64,000 nucleotides of DNA from UBA1672 sp964587815. GTDB lineage: Bacteria > Pseudomonadota > Alphaproteobacteria > Micavibrionales > Micavibrionaceae. Location: contig CAZPMH010000008.1 in the NCBI GenBank assembly GCA_964587815.1, positions 30,109 through 94,108 on the forward strand, written 5' to 3'. This document shows, piece by piece, positions 42,458 through 52,200 of the stretch; position 1 is the first letter of the stretch; each line of letters opens with the position of its first letter. The notes below the pieces were generated by a model. The model saw nothing but the letters and a program-made list of their open reading frames with translations. It searched no databases and was not told the origin of the DNA. The translations under genes were made by a program, and so were the position numbers.

Positions 42458-43462
42458 ATGAATACTAAATTTAGCCATAAAAAGGTGAAAAGATTTGATG
42501 TTAAACATCTGCTCTTTGGCGCAGCTTTAGCAGCATTCGCTTTTTGCCCCCCTGCTGCGTTTGCGCAAGACTTCGCAGCAGAAGAGACCGCAGCGGACGA
42601 CCCGTTTGGTTTTGACGACAGCCTTGATGAGCAGCAATCTGTTCAAGACTTAGAGAACAGCTTTCGTAAAGAAGCTTTCGATAAGGCTTTGGAAACTTTG
42701 CTCCCCTTAAAGCCGGAAGAAATTCGCACGCTGCTGGAGCATTATGATCGCACCGTCGAATCAACAGAGCTTCCTGCGCACCCATATCCGCGCCCTGAGC
42801 TTGTTGTTCAGAACGTATCGCTTGATCCGGGTGTGCCGCCCCTCATCGTTAAATTGTCTTGGGGTTATGTGACAACGATCAGCATGCTCGATTCCTCAGG
42901 CGCACCTTGGGAAATTGAAGACATTAGCTGGGTTGGCGACTTTTTGATTCAAGAATCAACAGTTTACGATCAGACCCACATGTTGAGAATTTCACCTGAG
43001 TCACAATATGCTCACGGGAATATTTCGATGCGTCTAAAAGGTTTGAACGCTCCGGTTATTCTTACATTCGAGACCAATAAAGACATTGTTCATTATCGTT
43101 TTGATGCTGTGGTTCCGCGTCCCGGGCCTTTGGCACGTACATCAATTATTAATAATGTTGGTGTTTCATTGAAGTCCGGTGATGCTGACATGTCGCAAGC
43201 TTTGAGTGGTGTTATGCCAAGAGATGCAAAACGACTTAGCGTTTCCGGTGTTGACGGACGTACAAGTGCATTTATTTACAACGGCTTAACTTATGTGAGG
43301 ACGCCTCATACGCTTCTTTCACCGGGTTGGGACAGTTCTGTGTCATCAGCTGATGGCACCCGTGTTTACGCACTGGAAGAGACGCCTGTTATTCTTTTAT
43401 CTGATCGTGGACGCATGGTTCGTGCGCGATTGACTGAACGTGAGGATTTGCTCGATGAATGA
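42458..43462 (+). CDS. icmK: IcmK/DotH-like outer-membrane core protein
   Basis: The protein has 334 residues with a signal peptide (about 1-37, ending AAFAQ), an acidic linker, a helical segment with KEAFDKALETLLPLKPEEIR, and then the conserved beta-domain. The beta-domain contains PELVVQNVSLDPGVPPLIVKL, GYVTTISMLDSSGAPWEIED and a C-terminal part ending in VYALEETPVILLSDRGRMVRA. DotH is the secretin-like ring of Dot/Icm, placed by DotC/DotD. The ATG at 42458 is preferred over GTG at 42449. It overlaps icmE by 8 bases. Confidence 0.92.
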   Translation: MNTKFSHKKVKRFDVKHLLFGAALAAFAFCPPAAFAQDFAAEETAADDPFGFDDSLDEQQSVQDLENSFRKEAFDKALETLLPLKPEEIRTLLEHYDRTVESTELPAHPYPRPELVVQNVSLDPGVPPLIVKLSWGYVTTISMLDSSGAPWEIEDISWVGDFLIQESTVYDQTHMLRISPESQYAHGNISMRLKGLNAPVILTFETNKDIVHYRFDAVVPRPGPLARTSIINNVGVSLKSGDADMSQALSGVMPRDAKRLSVSGVDGRTSAFIYNGLTYVRTPHTLLSPGWDSSVSSADGTRVYALEETPVILLSDRGRMVRARLTEREDLLDE

Positions 43463-44747
43463 TGATTTAGATGATGACATCATGGCCGACGAGGACGGTT
43501 TTGATGAGTTTTCACAAGGTGGTGGACTAGGCGACACTTTGCGCCAGAATCCGATGGCAAAAGTTGGTGTTGTTGTTGCAGGTGTTGCAGCCTTAGCCGG
43601 CGCGCTGCTATTGTTTGGCGGCGATTCACAGGAGACTGCGCAGTCAACTATGATTCCTCCTTCCGAGGTTGTTTCTACGCCGGGAAGTGACGAAGAGGTT
43701 GACCCTGTCTATATCGAAGCTGTTGAACGTGAAAACCAAGAAGATCTTGAGCGTGCCCAACGCGAATCAGGAAGTACAATTCCTGTTCCGACAGGGAGCC
43801 CTGAAACGCGTTTAGAAGTGCCGGAAGTCGAAGCAGAGGCGGATGACCCTCTACACCGTTGGCGCGCCCTGCAAGAGGAGCGTATTTCTCGCGATCTTGC
43901 TGATGAGGCCGTGGATGTTGAGCCTGTAACGGTTCTTGACGCTGAGCAGCAAAATGAAGCCATTCAAGCCTTGGCTGAATCGATGCTTGAGCAGATGCGT
44001 GCTGTTCTTACAGAAAACAGTTCTGAGAAAACGTTTACAACCAAAACACTGATCTCATACAGCTCCGGAAACGGAAATGGCGGCGGTAATTCCTCCGGAG
44101 GCGGCGGTAATGGCGGCGATGGTAATGGTGGACAGGACTCCGACAACATGGCTGACTTCGATTTTGAAGAAGAAGAAGAAGTTATTATTCCTGCCGGTAA
44201 GGTTGTATACGGACAAACTCTGCTTGAAGTTAATTCGGACGTTCCAACAACAGTTTTGGCTCAAATGGTTAGTGGCCCGCTTAAAGGTTGGAAATTGCTC
44301 GGTACATTCAGTGTGCTTGAAGATATCGGCCTTATTGGAATTGAATTTGAAACCGCTGTTAATGAAGAAGGCGACATGCACAACATCAGTGCCATCCTTC
44401 TTGATCCTGATACAACACTTGCCGGACAACGCACCAGCATCAACAGACGTTACTTGAGACGTGTTGTTTATCCTGCTGCTGCTGCCTTTATTGAAGGGTT
44501 TGCCGATGCGATTGCCGAGACAGATGAAGATGTAACGGTTGTTGACGGAGCCGCAGTTCAGACGACAGAAGAGTCAGATACTGAAGACGCGATTGCTGAA
44601 GGTATTCGTGAAGCTGCAAGCGGTGTTACAGACATTCTTAACCGGCAAGCTCAGGTGCCGGTACGTATTATTATTGCGGCAGGTACACCGATCGGCGTTT
44701 TCTTTATTGAGAATGTTATTGAGGAAAACCCTGACGATGAGTTTTAA
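43455..44747 (+). CDS. icmE: IcmE/DotG-like T4BSS channel protein (short form)
   Basis: The protein has 430 residues: an acidic N-terminus, one transmembrane helix (about 36-56), a Pro/Glu-rich periplasmic linker, a Gly/Asn/Ser-rich tract (about 205-232) and the VirB10/TrbI-like C-terminal domain (about 245-425: GKVVYGQTLLEVNSDVPTTV ... GWKLLGTFSV ... NRRYLRRVVYPAAAAFIEGF). It spans both membranes. The Legionella protein is over 1000 residues because of a large repeat region; here that region is missing, as in plasmid IncI relatives. GAGGA precedes the ATG. Confidence 0.93.
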   Translation: MNDDLDDDIMADEDGFDEFSQGGGLGDTLRQNPMAKVGVVVAGVAALAGALLLFGGDSQETAQSTMIPPSEVVSTPGSDEEVDPVYIEAVERENQEDLERAQRESGSTIPVPTGSPETRLEVPEVEAEADDPLHRWRALQEERISRDLADEAVDVEPVTVLDAEQQNEAIQALAESMLEQMRAVLTENSSEKTFTTKTLISYSSGNGNGGGNSSGGGGNGGDGNGGQDSDNMADFDFEEEEEVIIPAGKVVYGQTLLEVNSDVPTTVLAQMVSGPLKGWKLLGTFSVLEDIGLIGIEFETAVNEEGDMHNISAILLDPDTTLAGQRTSINRRYLRRVVYPAAAAFIEGFADAIAETDEDVTVVDGAAVQTTEESDTEDAIAEGIREAASGVTDILNRQAQVPVRIIIAAGTPIGVFFIENVIEENPDDEF

Positions 44748-44783
44748 TTTCCAACTCTTATTGTTGAAAACGAGCTTTTTATA

Positions 44784-46076
44784 ATGCATGAAAATTCTCC
44801 GTCTTTCGAAGATGACGTCTTTTTCGACGACGGCGAAGCGGAAGGCTACTTATTAGATGACGATGAGCCTGCGGACCCCAATTTTTCCGCAGGTTTTTCC
44901 CGTAGTAGGTTTCTTAAATCCGCCGCTTTGGTGTGTTTGACAGCAACTGCTATCGGCGGCTCGTTCTACGCTTATAACAATTCCAGCGATCTCTTGCCTT
45001 CTTTGTTCAACAAGAAACAGGCTGCTATTTCTAATTCCGGGCCCCTTTCTTCAAACAGCTCGTCTTCAAATAATGAAGAGAATAGCAACGTAAAAGAAAG
45101 CTCCGCATTTTCTGCGGGCTCAACAAAGCCTTCAAACTCAGAACCTTTTGTTGAAAAAACCGGCGCGGTTGAAACCCCGTCGCTTGATAAAGAAATCGCT
45201 GCCCAATCGGATTCTGTTTTGACGCCTTTCCCGAACTCTGTTGAGGCGCTTTCGCCCCTGTCCACGCTTGCTTCCTTGGATATCCCCACGCCCCCAAAAG
45301 CTGAGGAAAAAAATGTTTCCCAAGAGAGTGTGGCAATCGATGATGATTTAGAAAAAACAGATTCTGCGCAGGCGCGGATTGATCCCGCTGATACGTCTTC
45401 CGGCCCCGTCGTCGTTCGTGAAGAAGAAAATGTTGCTTCTAATGAGAATGCTTCGCGCCCTGATGATGTCGTGGAAACTTTTGCTGCGGAAAGCGAAAAA
45501 CCCGCACCTACTCAAAACTTGGCGGATGATCACACTGCTCCTGACTCTCAAACGCCTCCTTTTCAAGACGCGCCCGAATCTGATGCGAATGTTTTAGCTG
45601 AAGCTACACAAGATGTTGAGTCTGATGACGTGCTCGGAGAAACTGTTGCTGAAGCGGTTGAGAAAATTGAGCCTGTGGCGTCCGCTGATTTCATTGCAAA
45701 GCCTAAAAACGTTTTCGAAAATCAAGCTTCCGACACGGCTGAGAGCATCACGCCGATAAAAATTTCTGCTCTTCCTGCCTCTGCAATTCATGCGCTTAAC
45801 CAAAAGCCGCTTCCTTTAAAAGAAAAACAAAGTGAGCCAGAGGAAAAACAAAGCGTTTCGCAAGACAAAGATGTGCAGAAAACCATTAATGCCGGGGAAT
45901 TGTGGCAAATTAGCGGTGCGCAACCAGGCAAGGCTGTTTTGAAGAACCTGAAATCAGGCGAGCTTATCTCAGTTGAAACCGGCAACATTGTACGTGGTTT
46001 GGGAACGATAAAATCCGTCGGGCGAATCAACGGGCAGTGGGTTGTAAAGGGAAGCGAAGCTGCTCTCAAACGCTAA
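44784..46076 (+). CDS. IcmG/DotF-position inner-membrane protein
   Basis: The protein has 430 residues: an acidic cytoplasmic N-terminus, one transmembrane helix (about 45-63), a very long Ser/Glu/Pro-rich disordered stretch (70-355) and a small C-terminal domain (about 365-430: AGELWQISGAQPGKAVL ... VRGLGTIKSVGRINGQWVVKG). Gene order (K-E-here-C-D-J-B) and topology match IcmG/DotF. The sequence is too divergent to recognise directly, and the C-terminal domain looks more like those of the IncI TraP/TcpQ type. It starts 36 bases after icmE. Confidence 0.7.
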   Translation: MHENSPSFEDDVFFDDGEAEGYLLDDDEPADPNFSAGFSRSRFLKSAALVCLTATAIGGSFYAYNNSSDLLPSLFNKKQAAISNSGPLSSNSSSSNNEENSNVKESSAFSAGSTKPSNSEPFVEKTGAVETPSLDKEIAAQSDSVLTPFPNSVEALSPLSTLASLDIPTPPKAEEKNVSQESVAIDDDLEKTDSAQARIDPADTSSGPVVVREEENVASNENASRPDDVVETFAAESEKPAPTQNLADDHTAPDSQTPPFQDAPESDANVLAEATQDVESDDVLGETVAEAVEKIEPVASADFIAKPKNVFENQASDTAESITPIKISALPASAIHALNQKPLPLKEKQSEPEEKQSVSQDKDVQKTINAGELWQISGAQPGKAVLKNLKSGELISVETGNIVRGLGTIKSVGRINGQWVVKGSEAALKR

Positions 46077-46230
46077 TAAAACGTTAAAATTTGATGTAAA
46101 AAATGTTCTTCGGGATGTTTTTATTACGAAATTCTAACATATACGTCATTTTACCAACAATAATATTTGCAACATCTTTATAAAGTATGGTGTAATAGAT
46201 GTGTATAATTTTGATCGGAGCATTGTACTT

Positions 46231-47934
46231 ATGAGCAGATTTAACGTTTTCGCTTTTTCTTTTTTCATGTTGGTCGTTACGATCCTTACGCGTGATGCTT
46301 TTGCATTTACCGTTGGTCTGGGGGTTGACGTCAATGACGTTACAGAAAACATTGTGGAATCTTCGGCATCGTTGCCTGCTCTTATGGCCGGTTTATCCTA
46401 TCTTTCGGGTCTTTTGATAGCTGCGACGGGCCTCATTAAAGTTATTGAACATGTCAGCGCGCCGACACAAACTCCGATTCGTACGCCTGTTATTCGTTTA
46501 CTTATAGGTGGAGCGTTGTTCGCCCTTCCTATTGTTACAGAAGCCGCCAGAAACACGATCGGTATCGGTACAGGCGGTATGAATTTCAGCACAGGCGCGG
46601 GAATTGTTACATCTCTAAACGGTTTGCTTGCTACTGCATCAAGTATTGTTTCTCTTGGTACAAACCTAACATCGATGATGGAGCATACAATTGATTCAGC
46701 AGACAATATCCCTGCTTTAATTGCGGCATTGGCTTATCTGTTGGCTATTTTGTTTATTATTTCCGCATTGTTTAAAATCCGCGATCATGTTGAAGACCCG
46801 ACGCGCGTTCCTTTGAAAGATTCTGTTATCCGCCTTTTGACCGGTGGTGCGCTGTTGGCGTTACCGACTGTCTACCAAGCAATGTTCAACACAATGGTTG
46901 ACGGTGGTACAGGTTTTGGTGGTGCTGTGTATTCATTTCTTCTGGGTGCGCAATTCCTTGTTTCAACTGATGTCGGTATTGGCCCCAGTGCCATTGTGAA
47001 TGCGCAGTGTGCGACAGCTATTCCGTTGAGTGGTTTCGGGTTGTTCGGTAACTCGATCTCATCTGTTATCTGTAACTCCATCTTAGGTACCATCGCCATT
47101 CCGATTTTCTTGACGTCTGTTGCTTACGTGCTTGGCTTGGTCTTTGGATTGTGGGGTATTATTAAAATTCGCGACCACGTTAGCGACCCTTCACGGACAC
47201 AGTTAAATGAAGGTGTTACGCGCCTTCTTGCCGGTGGTGCTTTCTTCGCAATGCCTTATCTAACGGTAGTATTAACCAGTACTTTTCTTCCTGCCAACAT
47301 CGGTGTGGCCTCTATCGCAGGGACGACATCCGGTTTTGCGGGCGACCTGACATTGGGGCCGTTCGGGATCGGCTGTAACATTAATAACTCGCTCGATATG
47401 GCGATGGCTTGTTTCATGGCTGATGTCATGGGACCGATGCATAACGCAGTTAACTTCTTCTGCTTCAGTGCCGGATTTATATTCATCATGATCGGTATTT
47501 CGCGAATCATTAAATCATCACAAGAAGGTGCGCGTGGTCCCGGTGGTTTGGGAACGGTCTCGACGTTCATTATCGGTGGTATACTTTTATCAGCGACAGT
47601 TATCCTTCGTGCCTTCTCTGCAACGTTCTTCGGTAGCACGCAGTCAAGTACGAATGCGACCCTTGCTTACACATCCGGTATGAGTTTTGCCGAGACGCAA
47701 GCTGCCTATCACGTTATTTCAGCAGTTCTGAAATTCCTGATCGTGATCGGTATTATCAGCTTTGTTCGTGGCTTGTTCATCATGCGTGACGTTGCCGAGG
47801 GCAAGCAACAGGCCTCCACAATGTCCGGTATAACGCACATCATTGGCGGCGCGCTGGCTGTGAATCTCGGTCCGGTTCTTAACGCAATCCAAAACACACT
47901 GGGCGTTACAGCGTTCGGCGTTGCCTTTAACTAA
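46231..47934 (+). CDS. multi-module IcmC/IcmD (DotE/DotP)-like membrane protein
   Basis: The protein has 567 residues with a signal peptide (about 1-26). A module of about 60 residues, made of two hydrophobic helices around a short loop, then recurs. Clear copies lie at about 48-106, 159-219 and 290-348, each with a K-I-R/E-H/D-H-V-x-x-P-x-x-x-x-L/I-x-x-x-V-x-R-L-x-x-G-G-A pattern. Degenerate copies lie at about 406-460 and 495-555. The same module makes up the whole of the next gene. It holds the icmC position. ATG 46231 has GGAG upstream and is preferred over GTG 46201. Confidence 0.82.
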   Translation: MSRFNVFAFSFFMLVVTILTRDAFAFTVGLGVDVNDVTENIVESSASLPALMAGLSYLSGLLIAATGLIKVIEHVSAPTQTPIRTPVIRLLIGGALFALPIVTEAARNTIGIGTGGMNFSTGAGIVTSLNGLLATASSIVSLGTNLTSMMEHTIDSADNIPALIAALAYLLAILFIISALFKIRDHVEDPTRVPLKDSVIRLLTGGALLALPTVYQAMFNTMVDGGTGFGGAVYSFLLGAQFLVSTDVGIGPSAIVNAQCATAIPLSGFGLFGNSISSVICNSILGTIAIPIFLTSVAYVLGLVFGLWGIIKIRDHVSDPSRTQLNEGVTRLLAGGAFFAMPYLTVVLTSTFLPANIGVASIAGTTSGFAGDLTLGPFGIGCNINNSLDMAMACFMADVMGPMHNAVNFFCFSAGFIFIMIGISRIIKSSQEGARGPGGLGTVSTFIIGGILLSATVILRAFSATFFGSTQSSTNATLAYTSGMSFAETQAAYHVISAVLKFLIVIGIISFVRGLFIMRDVAEGKQQASTMSGITHIIGGALAVNLGPVLNAIQNTLGVTAFGVAFN

Positions 47935-47960
47935 AAATAATTTCACATTCGCGAAAAAAA

Positions 47961-47980
47961 ATGTGGCAAGAATGTGGCAA
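47961..47980 (+). promoter_or_regulatory. tandem TGTGGCAAG repeat upstream of the icmD-like gene
   Basis: The 9-base unit TGTGGCAAG occurs twice, 11 bases apart (47962-47970 and 47973-47981). It also gives a GG-N10-GC arrangement (TGGCAA-N5-TGGCA) like a sigma-54 promoter with two off-consensus bases. It could equally be a repressor or activator operator. Low confidence either way. Confidence 0.3.
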
Positions 47981-48022
47981 GTGTGTTAGTGTCTTTATAT
48001 TAAGTAAGTAAATATTGGTAAG

Positions 48023-48028
48023 AGGAGG
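48023..48028 (+). promoter_or_regulatory. perfect AGGAGG ribosome binding site
   Basis: A full Shine-Dalgarno match lies 6 bases before ATG 48035. It is the strongest I noticed in the cluster and points to abundant product. Confidence 0.8.
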
Positions 48029-48034
48029 AACATA

Positions 48035-48427
48035 ATGTTCAAGAAAACCAAAACTACATATTATAAACTCGGTGCAGCAATGACAGCTGGTATGATCGTA
48101 TCTGCTACAGATGCGCATGCTGCTAACAACTTCGGTTCTATTGCTTCTAACATCAACACATCTATCTCTTCACTTCCAGGCTTGATTTCAGCTCTAGCAT
48201 ACCTATTTGGTGTTCTATTGGCTGTTCTTGGTATCATGAAGATCAAAGACCACGTTGAGAACCCAACACAGACACCTTTGAAAGACGGTGCTATCCGTTT
48301 GGCAGTTGGTGGTGCATTGTTCGCGCTTCCAATCATCCTAGAAGCTATGTTCGAAACAATCGGTACAGGTACAGCAGCAACAACAGCTGAACTTAACGCG
48401 GTTGAATTCGGTACAGCAGCACCATAA
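48035..48427 (+). CDS. icmD: IcmD/DotP-like small two-helix protein, pilin-shaped
   Basis: The 130-residue protein has a signal peptide (about 1-27, DAHA-AN), then two hydrophobic helices (about 45-67 and 86-108) around a short basic/acidic loop (KIKDHVENPTQTPLKDG), and a short polar tail. It is one copy of the module repeated in the preceding gene and holds the icmD position. The ribosome site is exceptional (AGGAGG, 6 bases from ATG). Codon choice is biased (AAC, ATC, CCA, ACA, GGT) compared with neighbours, which suggests very high expression. This is the architecture of VirB2-type pilins. Confidence 0.85.
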   Translation: MFKKTKTTYYKLGAAMTAGMIVSATDAHAANNFGSIASNINTSISSLPGLISALAYLFGVLLAVLGIMKIKDHVENPTQTPLKDGAIRLAVGGALFALPIILEAMFETIGTGTAATTAELNAVEFGTAAP

Positions 48428-48443
48428 TTTAGATTGGATTGTG

Positions 48444-49169
48444 ATGGGATATCTTCCTGTATCACTAGGGTTAACGCGAAAGAAAAAAGCGTCAACCAAA
48501 GAATCAAAGAGCGGAGCCAGTCAGTCTGGCTCCTCTTCTGTTGAGAATTCTCAACTTCTCACTAAAGAGATGAAACAAAAGATTTTTACACGTGACGACC
48601 ATGTTTGTCAGTGTTGCGGGTTTCAGTCGAAAAAATACCAAGACGTGCTTTTCCTGAACAACGACCCGACCGATTTATCAGAAGATAATTTAAAAACAGT
48701 CTGCATTTTCTGCCACCAATGCTTTAATCTGGATAAGGTTAATGTCATGCGCTCAGGGGTTTTGCTCTGGTTGCCGGAGATTGATCAGGCTGATTTACAC
48801 CACATTGCACGCGCAATATATGTCGCCCGTATTTCTCAAGGGCCGATCGCTGATGCCGCGCGTAAATCGCTTGAGGCTTTGATGCAAAGGCGGGAAGCCT
48901 TACGCGCTCGTTTGGGAACAGACGACCCTTATATTTTGGCGATGGTTTTGAAAGACTATCTTACAGATGCGCATTACAATAATCGCGAGAAGAAAATTGA
49001 AGGCGTTCGCCTCTTTCCGCTTGATCGCAGAATTATCAAAGAGGCAGATCTTGAATTTAATCAATTCCCGCAGATCCTTGCCTATTGGCGTTCAAAAGAC
49101 GGGCCATTTGGCGGCAAGACGCCGCAGAAGTGGTTTGACATCTATCATAATTTGGTTGAAGCGGCCTAG
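48444..49169 (+). CDS. icmJ: IcmJ/DotN-like zinc-binding T4BSS protein
   Basis: The 241-residue cytoplasmic protein has an HNH-like zinc site: C55-x-C57-C58 (HVCQCCGFQ) and C87-x-x-C90 (VCIFCHQC). The flanking segments DHVCQCCGFQSKKYQDV and LKTVCIFCHQCFNLD resemble DotN. DotN is part of the DotL-DotM type IV coupling complex that recruits effectors. An in-frame TTG at 48402 exists, but ATG 48444 gives the usual short N-terminus (GYLPVSLGLTRKK). It starts 16 bases after the icmD-like gene. Confidence 0.88.
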   Translation: MGYLPVSLGLTRKKKASTKESKSGASQSGSSSVENSQLLTKEMKQKIFTRDDHVCQCCGFQSKKYQDVLFLNNDPTDLSEDNLKTVCIFCHQCFNLDKVNVMRSGVLLWLPEIDQADLHHIARAIYVARISQGPIADAARKSLEALMQRREALRARLGTDDPYILAMVLKDYLTDAHYNNREKKIEGVRLFPLDRRIIKEADLEFNQFPQILAYWRSKDGPFGGKTPQKWFDIYHNLVEAA

Positions 49170-49217
49170 AGCTTTTCCATATTCTGTAAACAAATAATTC
49201 ACTATCTTTTTGTATTT

Positions 49218-49255
49218 TATTTCATATGATTATGGTGTTCATTTTTTATGAAATA
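49218..49255. promoter_or_regulatory. inverted repeat before icmB
   Basis: TATTTCAT and ATGAAATA form an 8-bp perfect inverted repeat with a 22-base spacer, in the AT-rich gap 43 bases before the icmB start. It may be an operator; it could be chance in AT-rich DNA. Confidence 0.25.
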
Positions 49256-49298
49256 CGCTATGATGAAAATTGTTTAATTCTAGGTTTACCCAGCAGAT

Positions 49299-52200
49299 AT
49301 GAAATTTACAGACAAACTTTTAGCACCATTCCAAAAAGCTTTAAGACAAACCGTATCCTCGTTCATCCATTTGGAAACGAAGGAAAACGACACGACCCTT
49401 GTGTCATCTGACGGCTCGCTTGTGTCATATGTTCGTGTTGAGGGTAGTAAACAGATTATTGGTGATGAGGAATATAACAATATTGTCAAATCAGCCAATA
49501 TTAAAATCGGCGCGCGTTTTGACCGTATCGGTCATGCTATGCAGGCCTATTTCGTACGTGACCCATCGCGTATTCGCCAAACGTTGATTGACCAAATCAA
49601 GCCGTCCAGAACCACGTCACATGCGATCGGCATGGATTTGGATGATCTTTTTGACGAAAAAGTTAACCATCTGGAACGTTTTCTTACGCACGAAGAGCAA
49701 TATTTTGTTTTGTGGACGCGCCCCTCTTCCTTGACGAAGAATGAAATCAAGCGTGCCGGTGAGGCTGCGAAAAACGAAGGGAAAGACTGGTTCCCTGCTG
49801 CGAATTCACAGTTTCCGTTCGGTGTTATGGAGCCGTTGCGTACACGCCATAAGAGCTTTATCACCGCCATGATGACGGCGTTTAATGAGCTTGGTATTGA
49901 ATGTAATTTAATGGAAGTGCATGACGCGCTTACAGCTGTTCGGAACAACTTGTTCCCTGACCGCGCCAATGAAGACTGGCGTGCGTGCCTTCCCGGTGAC
50001 CCTATTCCGCCGCGCGCGCCCAAGAGCACGGTTGATATGTCGGATATTTTATGGCCAAACCTGCCCAGCCAGATTACGGCTGGAGATGCCAAGGTTCTGG
50101 GTAAGTCTGTTGTTCGCATCGGTAACCTTTTATGGGCAGGCGCGGATATGACGCTCGGCCCGATGGATGCCACACCGTTCCCGATTTTGATGAATCGTTT
50201 GGTTGAAGCTGATATACCGTTTCGCATTTCATTCCTGATAGAAGGTGGCGGTGCATCAGCGATTGCATTCAGAACATTTGGCGCAACCATGATGGGCCCG
50301 ACAAATGCCGGTAATAAATCGATTAAATACTCTCTTGAGGCGGTCGCAGCACTTGCACGGCAAGAACCTGTTGTTAAAGTGCGCGTTTCCTTTGCCACAT
50401 GGTGTAAGATTGATGAAAAAGAGCAAATACTTGATCGTTTGTCCGTTCTCTTACAGTCTTTTGAAAGTTGGGGATATTGTCAGGTCAGCGAATATTCCGG
50501 TGATCCGCTTGATTGTGTGATGTCATCTGGTATGGGCATTCACTGCGCGGGTACTGCGCCTTCAGGCATTGCGCCGATGATCGAGATTATGAAGCTGTTG
50601 CCGTGGCAACGACCGTCCAGCCCGTTCGAAGAAGGGGCGATGATTTTCAGAACGCCGGATGGTAAAATCTGGCCTTACCAAACGGGTACAAACTTAACAA
50701 CAACTTGGTTTGACTTGATTTTTGCTCAGCCCGGTGGCGGTAAGTCGGTTCTTTTGAATACTCTTAATTTCGGAACGTGTATCACACCGGGCTTAAGCGC
50801 GTTGCCGTATGTGGCGGTTATTGATATCGGGCCATCATCGTCCGGTTTGATTTCTCTGATTAAAGAAGCCCTGCCGCTTAGCCGTCAGCATGAGGCCGCT
50901 TATTACCGCCTGCAAATGGCGCATCAATATGCTGTTAATCCGTTTGATACACAGCTTGGCTGTCGTTATCCTTTGCCCGATGAACGCAGTTTTTTGGTTG
51001 AATTGCTTACGCTTCTTACAACCCCGCCGGGTTATGATAAGCCATATGACGGTATGCAGCAGCTTTGTGGTTTGGTTGTTGATGAGATGTTCCGCTGGCG
51101 TGATGATGGAGCGGCGAACGCAGAGGCGCGCCCCTATTTGCCACGGCTTGAGATGGAAATCGATGCTGCTATTGCAAAGCATAATGTGCATTTGCCTTCT
51201 GATCCGTTCTGGTGGGATATTGTCGATAAGATGTTTGAGCTTGACCAGCCGCACCTTGCGAACCTGGCGCAACGCCACGCTGTGCCGACCTTGAATGATG
51301 CGATTACCGCATCGCGTAAGCCGCAGATTCGTTCTCTTTTGGAAGAGACATCGGTTGGCGTTAGCTCTGAGAGTGTTATCGGTGCGTTTGAGCGTATGAT
51401 TACATCATCTATCAGAGAATACCCCATTCTTTCTTCTGTAACGCAGTTTGACATCGCCGATACACGCCTTTGTTCGCTTGACCTTATGGATGTTGCGCCG
51501 CAAGGGGATGAGGCGGCTGACCGCCAGACTTCGATCATGTATATGCTTGCGCGTCATGCCTTGGTTCGTTCGTGGTGGACGAGTTCGGATACGCTGCAGA
51601 ATATTCCTGAAAAGTATCGCGAATATCATTCCATTCGTTTGCAGCAAGTTGGCGAGAGCCCTAAGCGTTTGAATTTTGACGAATTCCACAGAACAAGTAA
51701 GTCAAACTCGGTGCGCGCACAGGTTATTCGTGACGTTCGTGAGGGTCGTAAGCGCGGTGTGCAGATTGTTTTGACCTCTCAGCTGATTGATGACTTTGAT
51801 AAAGACATGGTTGATTTGGCAACAGGTGTTTGGATTTTGGGTACTGCGATTTCCGATAAGGCTGTTCAAGAGGTTGTTGAACGCTTCGGCCTATCCGCTA
51901 CGGCGCGTAACGTGATGCGATACAAGCTGACAGGGCCTAAATCGATCGGAGCGCCTGCTTTGATTGTTATCGGGTCGACGTCAGGTCGCTATGAACAGCA
52001 TATTTATAATACGCTTGGACCTATTGAGTTATGGGCGTTTTCAACGTCAGCCGAGGATGTGTCTATTCGTAACCGTCTTTATTCCGTTCTTGGTGCGGCG
52101 CGGGCGCGGCAGATGCTGGCGATGAAATTCCCGGGCGGTAGTGCGCGTAACGAAATTCGTCGTCGCGTTTTATCGAACAGTGAAGAGGGCGATTCTCGCC

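Noticed and set aside
49218..49255. Inverted repeat before icmB as a proven operator
   Set aside because: Eight complementary bases in strongly AT-rich DNA can occur by chance; listed only at low confidence.
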